Position numbers and translations under genes: made by a program
Source: Myxococcus fulvus
GTDB taxonomy: Bacteria; Myxococcota; Myxococcia; Myxococcales; Myxococcaceae
Assembly: GCF_900111765.1 (NCBI RefSeq)
Contig: NZ_FOIB01000002.1
Span: 806,001 to 870,000, forward strand
DNA: 64,000 nt
Reading direction: 5' to 3'
Part shown: piece after piece, positions 35,600-44,677 of the stretch
Position numbering within the stretch: the first letter of the stretch is position 1
How the letters are laid out: the number at the start of each line of letters is the position of its first letter
The notes under the pieces: model-generated
The model's database searches: none
The model's input: the letters and a program-made list of their open reading frames with translations, nothing else
Told to the model about the DNA's origin: nothing

Positions 35600-36769
35600 A
35601 TGCCTACCTACCCGCAGGGTGACGTGGACGTGGTGGATGCCGCAGGGGCCCGGAGCGCCCTCCAGAAGCTGGAGGCGGCGCGTGAGCTGGCCGTGGACCT
35701 GGAGGCCGACTCCATGCACGCCTTCCGCGCCCGGCTGTGCTTCCTCCAGGTGGCCACGGACCTGGACGTCTTCCTCTTCGACACGCTCCAGCCCGACGTG
35801 GAGGCCCGGCTGCTCGCCCCGCTGCTGGCCGACCCGGAGCGCACCAAGTACTTCCACGCGGCGCAGGGTGACTTGCAGTTCCTCGCGGAGGCGGGCGTGC
35901 GCGTGCGGGGCCTGTTCGACACGCACCGCGCCGCGACGCTGCTGGGCTGGCCCAAGGTGGGCCTGGCGGACGTGGCCCGGGAGAAGCTGGGCGTGGAGCT
36001 TCCCAAGGAGCACCAGCAGTCGGACTTCTCGCTGCGCCCGCTGCCTCCGGGCATGCATACCTACATCGCCAACGACGTGCGCTACCTGTGCGAGCTGGGC
36101 CGGCAGGTGCGTCAGGCGTGCATCGACGCGGACATCCTGGAAGAGGTGACGCTCGACTGCGAGCGGCTGTGTGACGAGGCCGTCGCCCGACCCGACGTGG
36201 GCGCGGACTTCAAGCCCAAGCTGCCGCGCACCGGGCTGTCCCCCGCGCAGTTCACCCTGGCGAACGCGATTGCGCACGCGCTGCACAAGAAGCGGCTGGA
36301 GTGGGCGGAGCAGGAGAACGTGCCCATGGGGCGCATGCTCTCCAACATGGCGCTGGCGGACATCGCCACGCGGCTGCCCTCCACTCCCAAGGATTTGGCG
36401 CGCGCGGCCGGCGTGCGGGGCGTGTTCGTTCGGGCCCATGGCGACGAGGTGCTCGCCATCGTCCGCGAGCAGCGCGAGAAGTCGCAGAAGGGCGAGCTGA
36501 CGCCGGAGCGCGAGAACAAGGGCCCCAAGGACTCCAACCGCCGCAAGCGCGAGGACGCGCTCAAGGCGTTCCGCGTGGAGAAGGCCACCGAGCGCAAGGT
36601 GACGCCGAGCGTGGTGCTCACCAACCCGCTGATGGACGCGCTGCTCAGCCAGCCTCCAACGAATCTGGAGGAGCTCGCCCGGGTGCCCTATCTGGGCGAG
36701 AAGCGGCTGAAGCTCTACGGCCCGGCCCTCCTCGAGCTGCTCGCCGCCTTCCCCGTGCAGGGCGGCTGA
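35600..36769 (+). CDS. rnd: Ribonuclease D
   Basis: RNase D trims the 3' ends of tRNA precursors. The 389-residue protein has DEDD-type exonuclease motifs: VDLEADS (D-E pair), HAAQGDLQFLAEAGV and YIANDVRYLCELG (Y-D). A two-part C-terminus with HRDC-like segments follows (KKRLEWAEQENVPMGRMLSN and the final EELARVPYLGEKRLKLYGPALLELL). Length and order match the family. It is divergent from ttcA across 65 bases. Confidence 0.93.
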   Translation: MPTYPQGDVDVVDAAGARSALQKLEAARELAVDLEADSMHAFRARLCFLQVATDLDVFLFDTLQPDVEARLLAPLLADPERTKYFHAAQGDLQFLAEAGVRVRGLFDTHRAATLLGWPKVGLADVAREKLGVELPKEHQQSDFSLRPLPPGMHTYIANDVRYLCELGRQVRQACIDADILEEVTLDCERLCDEAVARPDVGADFKPKLPRTGLSPAQFTLANAIAHALHKKRLEWAEQENVPMGRMLSNMALADIATRLPSTPKDLARAAGVRGVFVRAHGDEVLAIVREQREKSQKGELTPERENKGPKDSNRRKREDALKAFRVEKATERKVTPSVVLTNPLMDALLSQPPTNLEELARVPYLGEKRLKLYGPALLELLAAFPVQGG

Positions 36770-36896
36770 CGCACCGCGCGTTCGCTGAAGGGGCGCGTCA
36801 CCCACGACCCCAATCGAGGCGCTACCGTCCCTGTCGCGGCGGTGATGGAATGGACACCATCACGCGTCGCATTTGTCGGACGGACGGAGCTCCTCG

Positions 36897-39614
36897 ATGC
36901 GGTTGGGACACCTTGGCGCGATCCTCGGACTCTGGCTGACGCTCCTCCACGTGGGGTGCCTGGGACGCTCGCGCGACGCGGCGCCCACGCCGATGCCTCG
37001 CCCGCGCGTGGTGCCCGCGCCCGTGGAGACGCCCGGAGCGCTCGTGCCGCCGGGGCTGCGACTCGAGGCCGGCGTGCGTCCCACGCGGCAGTCGGTGACG
37101 CTGGAGCTGGACCCTCGTCAGGAGACGTTCCGCGGTGAGGTGGACGTGGAGCTGTCCCTGTCGGAGCCCACGCGCGTGCTCTGGCTGCACGGCACGGAGC
37201 TGACGCTGCGACGCGCGCATGTCCAGACGGCGGATTCTCGCGTGCCGGTGGAGGCGATGCCGGTGGGCGAGGACCTGCTCGCCTTCGTCGCCGAGGCACC
37301 GCTCGCGCCGGGCACCGTCACGCTGCACGTCGAGTACTCGGGCCGCGCGTACGACAAGGAGGACAGCGGCGTCTTCCGCGAGCAGGAGGAGGGGCGCTGG
37401 TACGCGATGACGCAGTTCCAGCCGCTGTACGCGCGGCGCGCCTTCCCCTGCTTCGACGAGCCCGGCTTCAAGATTCCCTGGTCGCTCACCCTGCGCGTGC
37501 GCGCCGAGGACGCCGCCTTCTCCAACATGCCCGTACGCGCCGAGGAGCCGGGGGCCGAGGGCTGGAAGACGGTGCGCTTCCAGCCGACGCCGCCTTTGCC
37601 CACGTACCTGGTGGCCTTCGCGGTGGGACCCTTCGACGCGGTGGACGCGGGCACGGCGGGCGAGGCGAAGGTGCCGGTGCGCATGCTGGTGCCTCGCGGC
37701 CGGGGAGCGGAGGCCGCGTATGCCGCGTCCGTCACCGCGCCGTTGCTCGCCCAACTGGAGGAGTGGTTCGGCTCGCCCTATCCGTACTCGAAGCTGGATG
37801 TGCTCGCGGTGCCGGGGCTGGTGGGCGGCGCCATGGAGCACCCGGGCCTCATCACCTTCGGCGCGCCGCTGATGCTCCGCACGCCGGAGACGGACACGCT
37901 GTGGCGACAGCGCGGCTTCGCCGAGACGCAGGCGCATGAGCTGGCGCACCAGTGGTTCGGCAACCTCGTCACGCCCGCGTGGTGGGATGACCTGTGGCTC
38001 AACGAGTCCTTCGCGGACTGGCTCGCCTTCAAGGTGGTGAAGCGCTGGCAGCCCACGTGGCGCGCGGACGTGCGCCGCGTGGAGGCGCGCGGGCAGGCGA
38101 TGCAGGAGGACTGGCTCGTCACCGCGCGCAGCATCCGCCAGCCGATTGAATCACCCGGCGACATCCACGGCGCGTTCGACGGCATCACCTACGGCAAGGG
38201 CGCCGCGGTGCTCGCGATGTTCGAGTCGTCGGTGGGACAGGACGCGTTCCAGCGCGGCGTGCGGCACTACCTGCGCACCCACGCCAGCGGCATCGCTACC
38301 ACGGAGGACTTCTTCCACGCGCTGTCGCTCGAGGCCGGCCAGGACGTGGCGCCCGCGTTCTCCACCTTCCTGGACCAGCCCGGCGTGCCGCTGGTGGCGA
38401 TGACGCTCCAGTGCCCCAAGGACGGCGCGCCCCGGCTCGCGCTGGAGCAGAAGCGCTACCTGCCCCTCGGCGCGAAGGACACCTCGGGGCCGCATGGCTG
38501 GCACGTGCCGCTGTGCGTTCGCTACGCGGTGGGCGCGAAGGAGGGCCGCGCGTGCACGGTGCTCACCGGCGCCAGTGACACGCTGGAGCTGTCCGAGGCG
38601 AAGGGCTGCCCGGACTGGGTGCATCCCAACGCGGACGCGCGCGGCTACTACCACGCGCTCTTGCGTGGCGATGGGCTGGAGAAGCTCGCGCGACGCGGCG
38701 GCTCGCGCCTCACCGTTCCCGAGCGACTGGTGCTGATGGCGGACGCGCGGGCGCTCGTCGGCAGCGGAGAGCTGGACGTCGGGCAGGCGCTCACGCTGGT
38801 GGCACGGCTGGGCGAGGGCGACGCGGAGCTGGTCAGCAGCGCGGCGGAGGTGGTGGACAGCGTGCACCGTGATTTGGTGCCAGACTCGCTGCGCTCGCAC
38901 CGGGCGCGCTTCGTGCGCGGGCTCTTCGGTGGACGTGCGCGCGCGGTGGGCTTCGTGTCGCGTCCTGGGGAGAGTGAAGAGACGCGGCTGATGCGCCCTT
39001 CCCTGCTGTCGATGGCGACGACCGAGGGCGAGGACCCGAGGCTGCGCGCCGAGGCGCGACGACTCACGCTGCGGTGGCTCCAGGACCGGAGCACGCTCGC
39101 GCCCGAGGACCGGGCCACCGTCCTCAGCGCGGCCGCCGCGGCCGGTGATGCCGAGCTGCACCAGCGCCTGCGCGAGGCCGCGCGCACCGCCACCGACGAG
39201 GAGCGCCGGCTGCTGCTCGCCACGCTCGGCGGCTTCCGCGACGTGACGCTCGCCAACAAGAGCCTGGAGCTGCTGCTGGACGCGAAGGTGGACACGCGCG
39301 AGGCGCTGGCCATCCTCTTCGGCCTCCTGTCGGAGGCGCCCACGCGCGAGGTGGCCTTCACCTTCCTGCACGAGCACTTCGACGCCCTGCGCGAGCGACT
39401 GCCCCGCGACCTCACCACCTGGCTGCTCGGCGGCGGCGGGTTCTTCTGCGACGCCGCGCACCGCGATGAAGTGGCGCGAGTGTTCGGCCCGCGCGCCCGC
39501 GACGTCGAGGGCGGCGAGCGCGTGCTGGCCCAGTCGCTGGAGCGCGTGGACCAGTGCATCGCCCAGCGCGAGGCCCTGCGCCCCGGGCTCACGCGCTTCC
39601 TCGCACGCTACTGA
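36897..39614 (+). CDS. M1-family aminopeptidase, lipoprotein-like
   Basis: From ATG 36897 (SD GGAG) there are 905 residues starting with a lipoprotein-like signal (LLHVGCLGRS). The M1 domain has the exopeptidase motif as GGAMEHPG (GAMEN in most members, here GAMEH), the zinc site HELAHQWFGNLVTPAWWDDLWLNESF split over about 24 residues, and a Tyr in the ITYGKGAAVL region. The C-terminal 350 residues are an ERAP-like helical domain. It probably releases N-terminal amino acids from peptides at the outer or periplasmic face. It converges with the O-methyltransferase gene at a two-base gap. Confidence 0.92.
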   Translation: MRLGHLGAILGLWLTLLHVGCLGRSRDAAPTPMPRPRVVPAPVETPGALVPPGLRLEAGVRPTRQSVTLELDPRQETFRGEVDVELSLSEPTRVLWLHGTELTLRRAHVQTADSRVPVEAMPVGEDLLAFVAEAPLAPGTVTLHVEYSGRAYDKEDSGVFREQEEGRWYAMTQFQPLYARRAFPCFDEPGFKIPWSLTLRVRAEDAAFSNMPVRAEEPGAEGWKTVRFQPTPPLPTYLVAFAVGPFDAVDAGTAGEAKVPVRMLVPRGRGAEAAYAASVTAPLLAQLEEWFGSPYPYSKLDVLAVPGLVGGAMEHPGLITFGAPLMLRTPETDTLWRQRGFAETQAHELAHQWFGNLVTPAWWDDLWLNESFADWLAFKVVKRWQPTWRADVRRVEARGQAMQEDWLVTARSIRQPIESPGDIHGAFDGITYGKGAAVLAMFESSVGQDAFQRGVRHYLRTHASGIATTEDFFHALSLEAGQDVAPAFSTFLDQPGVPLVAMTLQCPKDGAPRLALEQKRYLPLGAKDTSGPHGWHVPLCVRYAVGAKEGRACTVLTGASDTLELSEAKGCPDWVHPNADARGYYHALLRGDGLEKLARRGGSRLTVPERLVLMADARALVGSGELDVGQALTLVARLGEGDAELVSSAAEVVDSVHRDLVPDSLRSHRARFVRGLFGGRARAVGFVSRPGESEETRLMRPSLLSMATTEGEDPRLRAEARRLTLRWLQDRSTLAPEDRATVLSAAAAAGDAELHQRLREAARTATDEERRLLLATLGGFRDVTLANKSLELLLDAKVDTREALAILFGLLSEAPTREVAFTFLHEHFDALRERLPRDLTTWLLGGGGFFCDAAHRDEVARVFGPRARDVEGGERVLAQSLERVDQCIAQREALRPGLTRFLARY

Positions 39615-39616
39615 CG

Positions 39617-40258
39617 TCAGCGCTTGCGCGCGAGCATCATCCCGTCCCGCACCGTCAGCAGCACGGGCTCCACGCGCGCATCCGCGACGACCTTCGCGTT
39701 GAAGGCCACCACCGCGTGGTCCGACTCCGACTCCGGACTGAGCACGCGCCCGGACCACAGCACGTTGTCCGCGACCAGGAGCCCGCCCGGACGCACCAGC
39801 GGCACCACCGCGTCCCAGTAGGCGCCGTAGTTCCCCTTGTCCGCGTCGATGAAGACGAGGTCGAAAGGACCCCGCAGCGTCTTCAGGGTTTCCAGGGCAG
39901 GCCCGAGTCGAAGCTGGATTTTCCGACCCTGCGGACTCCTGGCGAAGAAAGCGCGCGCGATTTCCGCCGTCTCGGGGTTGATGTCGCAGGTGATGAGCTC
40001 GCCGTCGTCCGGGAGCCCCTCCGCCATCATCAGAGCGGAGTATCCCGTGAAGGTCCCGATTTCCAGGACGCGCCTCGCACTCGTGAGTGAGACGAGCATT
40101 TTCAGGAAGGCGCCCTCGACAGGGCCCACCTGCATTCCGGGAGAGGTCGTGCGTGACTGGGTGATGTCCTTGAGTTCCTCGAACAGTGGCGCGGGTGCCG
40201 CGGTGTGCGCGCGGGCGTACTCCTCGATTTCATTCGGGACGAGCGTGAGCTTCGGCAT
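39617..40258 (-). CDS. Class I SAM-dependent O-methyltransferase (SafC/CCoAOMT-like)
   Basis: The 213-residue protein has SAM motif I VLEIGTFTGYSALMMAEGL, acidic strand 2 LITCDINPE, motif IV DLVFIDADKGNYGAYWD (metal and SAM ligands) and NVLWSGRV. It is the right length for the caffeoyl-CoA/catechol OMT family, to which the Myxococcus saframycin enzyme SafC belongs; catechol or related phenol substrates need a divalent metal. No biosynthetic cluster is visible around it. ATG 40258 is the start. Confidence 0.9.
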   Translation of the reverse strand: MPKLTLVPNEIEEYARAHTAAPAPLFEELKDITQSRTTSPGMQVGPVEGAFLKMLVSLTSARRVLEIGTFTGYSALMMAEGLPDDGELITCDINPETAEIARAFFARSPQGRKIQLRLGPALETLKTLRGPFDLVFIDADKGNYGAYWDAVVPLVRPGGLLVADNVLWSGRVLSPESESDHAVVAFNAKVVADARVEPVLLTVRDGMMLARKR

Positions 40259-40352
40259 GGTGAACGTTTAACATCGGGCATCCCATGGCCCACTTCCAGT
40301 TGCTCCGCCGCTCGGCGTGCATACCCTGGTGGGCGCAACGGAGGTGCCTGCG

Positions 40353-40709
40353 ATGACGGGAGCGAGACTGGGCGGTGCTCGCGCGGACGTGTCGCGCTGC
40401 ATCGATGCAAGCCTCCAGTGTCAGGCGTCGTGCGAGGCGGGCATGGCGCGCCTGCTGGCCCAGGGCCAGACGTTGAGCAGCGCCTCCGTGCGAGCGCTGC
40501 GGCAGTGCGCGGAGCTGTGCGAGCTCAACGTGCGCGCGCTGCGCAAGGAGAGCCGGCTGGCGCGGCACACCACCAACCTGTGCTTCGAGCTGAGCAACCA
40601 GGTGGCCCGCGCGGCCTGGCTGGACGCGGATGACGCGAGCTCGTACTCGCTCGCCCGGGACGCGCTGCGGCTGGCCCGCTCGTGCCGCCCGCTGCTGTTC
40701 TCGTTCTGA
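40353..40709 (+). CDS. Cys-containing helical-bundle protein, DUF326/Csp-like
   Basis: From ATG 40353 (SD GGAGGTG) the 118-residue protein is predicted all-helical. Cysteines sit at helix repeats: CIDASLQCQASCEAG, LRQCAELCELN, TNLCFELSN and LARSCRPL. This resembles the four-helix Cys-lined copper-storage (Csp/DUF326) family, but has fewer cysteines than classical members. Cu binding is a possible role, not shown. It lies 43 bases before the serine hydrolase gene. Confidence 0.55.
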   Translation: MTGARLGGARADVSRCIDASLQCQASCEAGMARLLAQGQTLSSASVRALRQCAELCELNVRALRKESRLARHTTNLCFELSNQVARAAWLDADDASSYSLARDALRLARSCRPLLFSF

Positions 40710-40752
40710 TCCGCGATACATCCGCCGGGGCTCGCGCTAGGCTCGGTGTCAG

Positions 40753-42528
40753 ATGAATTGCATCTACAACCCGACCATCAACTTCCTGTTCGTCCTCGGG
40801 CTGGTGTTCTCGGCCCTCCCCGCTCGTGCCCAGACAAAGCCCTCGGTGTCCGCCGAGCGGTTGGTGGGCACCTGGGGCGCTGAGCGCGTCCTTGGCCCCC
40901 AGGTCCGGGGTGAACTGACGCTGACGCGCGAGGCAGACACGTGGCGCGCGCGCATCTCCGGCTTCGAGGTTCCAGCGCGCGTGGAGGGCACGCAGGTCTC
41001 CGTGGCCCTCCCGGGCGGCCAGGGCGAGCTGCGCGCCACGCGCTCGAAGGACGGCAAGCGCATCCGCGGTCATTGGATTCAGCCGCGTGTGCAGATGAGC
41101 GGCATGAAGTTCGCCTCGCCGGTGGAGCTGCGCGCGCTGCGCGCGGACGTGTGGAGTGGCCAGGTGGCGCCGCTGGAGGACCGGTTCTCGCTGTACCTGG
41201 TGGTACGCAAGGAGGCCGACGGCACGGTGACGGCGTTCCTGCGCAACCCCGAGCGCAACGTGGGCAACCGGGTGCTGTTCCGCGTGAGCGTCGAGGGCAA
41301 CACCGTGCGACTGGCGTCCACGAAGGGCAACGCGCGGTACGAAGGGACTTTCGACGCGGACTCGGAGCGGCTGTCGCTGAACTACCCGCCCTTCGAGACG
41401 ACGTTCGACTTCACGCGGAGGGAGCGCTCGCAGGCGGTGGGCCTGTACGCGCGCACGCCCGCGCCGGGCCCCTACGTCTACCGGCCGCCAGTCGCCGAGG
41501 ATGACGGCTGGAAGACGGCGTCCCTCGCGGACGTGGGCATGGACGCGCAGCCCCTGCGCGAACTCGTGCAGCAGATCCTCGACCAGGAGCCGAGCCCCGA
41601 TTCGGCGCCAGCCATCCAGGGCCTGCTGGTGGCTCGACGCGGGAAGCTGGTGGTCGAAGAGTACTTCCAGGGCTTCGACAAGGAGCGTCCGCATGACTTG
41701 CGCTCCGCGGCGAAGACGTACGCCTCCGTGCTGGTGGGCATCGCGCTGGACCAGGGCGCGCCCTTCAACGTGGACACGCCCGTCCTCTCGCTGCTCCCCG
41801 AGTACCAGGGCAAGGTGGCGCACCTGGATGAGCGCAAGCGCAAGCTCAACGTGGCGCACCTGATGTCGATGTCCACGGGGCTGGCGTGTGACGACGATGA
41901 TGCGGAGTCACCGGGCAACGAGGACCGGCTCGAGGACTCCGTCCCGGATTGGTACAAGTACACGTTGGATTTGCCCATGGTGTCGGAGCCGGGGACGAAG
42001 GGCGTGTACTGCTCGGCGAACATCAACCTGGTGGGCGGCGTGCTGCGCAACACCACGAAGCGGTGGATTCCGGAGTTCTTCACCGAGCACCTCGCCACGC
42101 CGCTCCAGATGCGCGACTACCACCTGGACCTGATGCCGGACGGCGAGCAGTACCTGGGTGGCGGCATCTACATGCGCCCGCGCGACGCGCTGAAGCTCGG
42201 GCAGCTCTATCTGTCCGGGGGCACGTGGAACGGGCGGCGCGTGGTGAGCAAGCGCTGGGTGGAGCAGTCCATCGCGAAGCACGCGACGATGAACGAGAAG
42301 CAGACCTACGGCTACACGTGGTGGCGTCACGAGCTGAAGGTCGGCGAGCGCGTGTTCTCCGAGTACGAGGCCTGCGGCAACGGAGGCCAGCTCGTGATGG
42401 TCGTCCCCGAGCTGGACCTCGTCGTGATGTTCACCGCGGGCAACTACAACCACGTCGCGCTCTGGCGGAAGTTCCGCGAGGAACTCCTGCCCCGCTTCAT
42501 CATGGCCGCGGTGCGCTCCGGGAAGTGA
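40753..42528 (+). CDS. Secreted serine beta-lactamase-fold hydrolase
   Basis: The 591-residue protein has a signal peptide (1-27, ending ARA-Q), an N-terminal beta-rich region of some 200 residues and a class C/S12 beta-lactamase-related domain (about 255-585). The SxxK motif is in LRSAAKTYASVL (S near 318). The Tyr motif reads YCS in VYCSANINLVG, with Asn replaced by Ser, and GNGGQLVMVVPEL replaces the KTG/HxG strand. Members include esterases, D-aminopeptidases and penicillin-binding-like proteins; true lactam hydrolysis is unlikely. It converges on the M32 gene 12 bases downstream. Confidence 0.88.
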   Translation: MNCIYNPTINFLFVLGLVFSALPARAQTKPSVSAERLVGTWGAERVLGPQVRGELTLTREADTWRARISGFEVPARVEGTQVSVALPGGQGELRATRSKDGKRIRGHWIQPRVQMSGMKFASPVELRALRADVWSGQVAPLEDRFSLYLVVRKEADGTVTAFLRNPERNVGNRVLFRVSVEGNTVRLASTKGNARYEGTFDADSERLSLNYPPFETTFDFTRRERSQAVGLYARTPAPGPYVYRPPVAEDDGWKTASLADVGMDAQPLRELVQQILDQEPSPDSAPAIQGLLVARRGKLVVEEYFQGFDKERPHDLRSAAKTYASVLVGIALDQGAPFNVDTPVLSLLPEYQGKVAHLDERKRKLNVAHLMSMSTGLACDDDDAESPGNEDRLEDSVPDWYKYTLDLPMVSEPGTKGVYCSANINLVGGVLRNTTKRWIPEFFTEHLATPLQMRDYHLDLMPDGEQYLGGGIYMRPRDALKLGQLYLSGGTWNGRRVVSKRWVEQSIAKHATMNEKQTYGYTWWRHELKVGERVFSEYEACGNGGQLVMVVPELDLVVMFTAGNYNHVALWRKFREELLPRFIMAAVRSGK

Positions 42529-42540
42529 GCGCGCCTCGAC

Positions 42541-44034
42541 TCAGAGCGTGACGCCGTAGAGCGCGCCGTACTTCGTGTGCAGGTGCGCGAGGAAGTCCGC
42601 GTCGGTGAGCCCCTGCCCCGTCACCACGCGCATGCGCTCCTCGGCCGGCAGGCGGAAGCCGTGCCGGTGCACCCGCTCTCGCAGCCAGTCGCGAAGGGAC
42701 AACATCTTCCCCTGTCGGAGCTGCGCATCCAGGTCCGGCAGCTCCCGCCCCGCGACGCGGTAGAGCGACGCCGCGTAGAGATTGCCCAGCGAGTACGTCG
42801 GGAAGTACCCCAGCTCGCCCCAGGCCCAGTGGATGTCCTGCAGTACGCCCTGCGTGTCATCCGGCGGCGTGACACCCAGGTAGCGCTCCATGCGCTCGTT
42901 CCACGCCGCGGGCACGTCGTCCAACGGGAGCGCGTCGCGCAGGAGCAACAGCTCCAGCTCGTAGCGCACGGCGATGTGCAGGTTGTACGTCACCTCGTCG
43001 GACTCGGTGCGGATGAGCGACGGCCGCACCTCGTTCACCACCGCGAGGAAGTCCTCCAGGTCCACGCCCTTCAGCGCCTCCGGGAAGCTGTCACGCAGCA
43101 GCGGGAAGTAGTGCTCCCAGAACGGCCAGCCTCGGCCCACCTGGTTCTCCCACAGCCGCGACTGCGACTCGTGCAGCCCCATCGAGGGAGACGCCGCAAG
43201 CGGCGTGCGGTGCAGCTCCGGCGCGAAGCCCTGCTCGAACAGCCCGTGCCCCGCTTCGTGGATGGTGCTGAAAATGGCCGACAGCGGATTCGACTCGTCC
43301 ACGTGCGTGGTGAGCCGCACGTCCAGCGCATGCGTGCCGCCGGTGAACGGATGGATGCTCAAATCCTGCCGGCCCGCCTCCAGGTCGAAGCCGATGTCCT
43401 CCAGCAGCTTCAACGTGAAGCGCCACTGCGCGTCCTTGTCGAAGCGGCGCCCGTCGAACACGGGGCGAGGACGCTTCCCCGTCCCGGTCAGCTTCCCCAC
43501 CATGGGCACCAGCTGCTCGCGCAGCGCCGTGAGCACCGGCGTCAGCCGGGAGACCCGCATGCCCGGCTCGTACCCCTCCAGCAGGGCGTCGTAACGCTCA
43601 CCGTCATGCCCGTAGGCGTCCGCCTGCTCGCGGCGCAGGGACAACAGCCGCTGGAGCGCGGGCTGGAACCGGGCGAAGCGGCGCTCCTTGCGGGCCTCCC
43701 TCCAGGCGTGGAGGCCATGGCTCTGGGCCTCGGCCAGGGCACGCACCAGGGCCGCGGGCACCCGCACCTCGCGCTCCCGTTCCCGCTGGAGCACGGCCAC
43801 CATGGCCTGCTCGTCCTCGGTCAGCCCAGGGGCCGTGGAGGCCTTGGAGAGGGCCTCCCCCAGTCTCGGGTCCACCAGACGCTCGTGGTGGAGCCCCTGG
43901 AGGGTGGAGAGCTGCTGGGCGCGGGCCGGGCCCGCCTTGGAGGGCAGGTACGTCTCCTGGTCCCACGTGGCGAGGCCGATGAGCCCCTGGAGGTCCTTCA
44001 GCTCCTGCATCCGGGAGAGCAGCCAGGTATCCAT
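42541..44034 (-). CDS. M32-family metallocarboxypeptidase
   Basis: From ATG 44034 there are 497 residues, the standard length of M32 (Taq) carboxypeptidases. The zinc motif is [14 protein letters not shown], with a later glutamate ligand in [13 protein letters not shown]. Family elements include [14 protein letters not shown] near the N-terminus, [18 protein letters not shown], and [26 protein letters not shown]32 enzymes release C-terminal residues and are cytoplasmic. A frame extension to 44103 overlaps the divergent neighbour and is not used. Confidence 0.95.
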   Translation of the reverse strand: MDTWLLSRMQELKDLQGLIGLATWDQETYLPSKAGPARAQQLSTLQGLHHERLVDPRLGEALSKASTAPGLTEDEQAMVAVLQREREREVRVPAALVRALAEAQSHGLHAWREARKERRFARFQPALQRLLSLRREQADAYGHDGERYDALLEGYEPGMRVSRLTPVLTALREQLVPMVGKLTGTGKRPRPVFDGRRFDKDAQWRFTLKLLEDIGFDLEAGRQDLSIHPFTGGTHALDVRLTTHVDESNPLSAIFSTIHEAGHGLFEQGFAPELHRTPLAASPSMGLHESQSRLWENQVGRGWPFWEHYFPLLRDSFPEALKGVDLEDFLAVVNEVRPSLIRTESDEVTYNLHIAVRYELELLLLRDALPLDDVPAAWNERMERYLGVTPPDDTQGVLQDIHWAWGELGYFPTYSLGNLYAASLYRVAGRELPDLDAQLRQGKMLSLRDWLRERVHRHGFRLPAEERMRVVTGQGLTDADFLAHLHTKYGALYGVTL

Positions 44035-44102
44035 GGGGACTCTATAGCGCGCATCACCCCGGACTTCCGCCCCGGGGGACACAAGGGTATGAGGGCCCGG
44101 CA

Positions 44103-44645
44103 ATGGCCAATGTCCTCCAGTTCTTCATGACCCCCGACGACGAGCTCGCCTTCTTCCGCTTCCTGGAGCGCTTCGTGCTGGAGGTGTACCCCCGCCGCGT
44201 CCCGGAGGACTGGGTGACGTTCCGCGCCCACCAGGACCACATGGACCGGCTTCCCCAGGAGGACATGTACCTGGTGGCCAGTGAGATTGGCCCCGCCATC
44301 GTCGACAAGGTGAAGCGCGGCCCGGACAAGGGCAGCTGGCGCGTGGACGAGGTGCGCTCCCCCGTCATCTTCATGGAGCGCTGCCGCACCAACGAGGAGG
44401 GCGAGCTCGTCTCCGGCAAGCTCTGGGCGGAGCTGGACATCACGGCGCAGACGGGCCGCAAGAACGCGGCGCCGGACCGCTTCCGGGGCCTGTTCCTCGA
44501 AATCGAGGAGCACGTGAAGAAGACGTACCGCCGGGGCCAGCCGAAGGACTTCTTCGTCGGCCCCAAGGCGGCCCGCCTCTACAAGGAGGGCCTGGTCCTT
44601 CGCGACTCCCAGTTCCGCGGCGGCACGGTCAACGTCTACAAGTAG
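44103..44645 (+). CDS. Conserved hypothetical protein, 180 residues
   Basis: The protein starts MANVLQFFMTPDDELAFFRF and is a mixed alpha/beta soluble protein with no signal peptide. Notable pieces are SPVIFMERCRTNEEGELVSG, LWAELDITAQTGRKNAAPD, RFRGLFLEIEEHVKKTYRRG and a C-terminal GPKAARLYKEGLVLRDSQFRGG. I do not recognise a named family; the start-to-stop coding quality is good. It is divergent from the M32 gene (68-base gap) and converges on prfC through a shared hairpin. Confidence 0.75.
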   Translation: MANVLQFFMTPDDELAFFRFLERFVLEVYPRRVPEDWVTFRAHQDHMDRLPQEDMYLVASEIGPAIVDKVKRGPDKGSWRVDEVRSPVIFMERCRTNEEGELVSGKLWAELDITAQTGRKNAAPDRFRGLFLEIEEHVKKTYRRGQPKDFFVGPKAARLYKEGLVLRDSQFRGGTVNVYK

Positions 44646-44657
44646 CCGCCCGCCGCG

Positions 44658-44677
44658 CGGGGAGCCTCAGCTCCCCG
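44658..44677. terminator. Bidirectional hairpin between the 180-residue protein gene and prfC
   Basis: CGGGGAGC CTCA GCTCCCCG is a perfect 8-bp stem with a tetraloop. It starts 13 bases after the plus-strand stop and includes the last codons of prfC on the minus strand. Confidence 0.6.
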
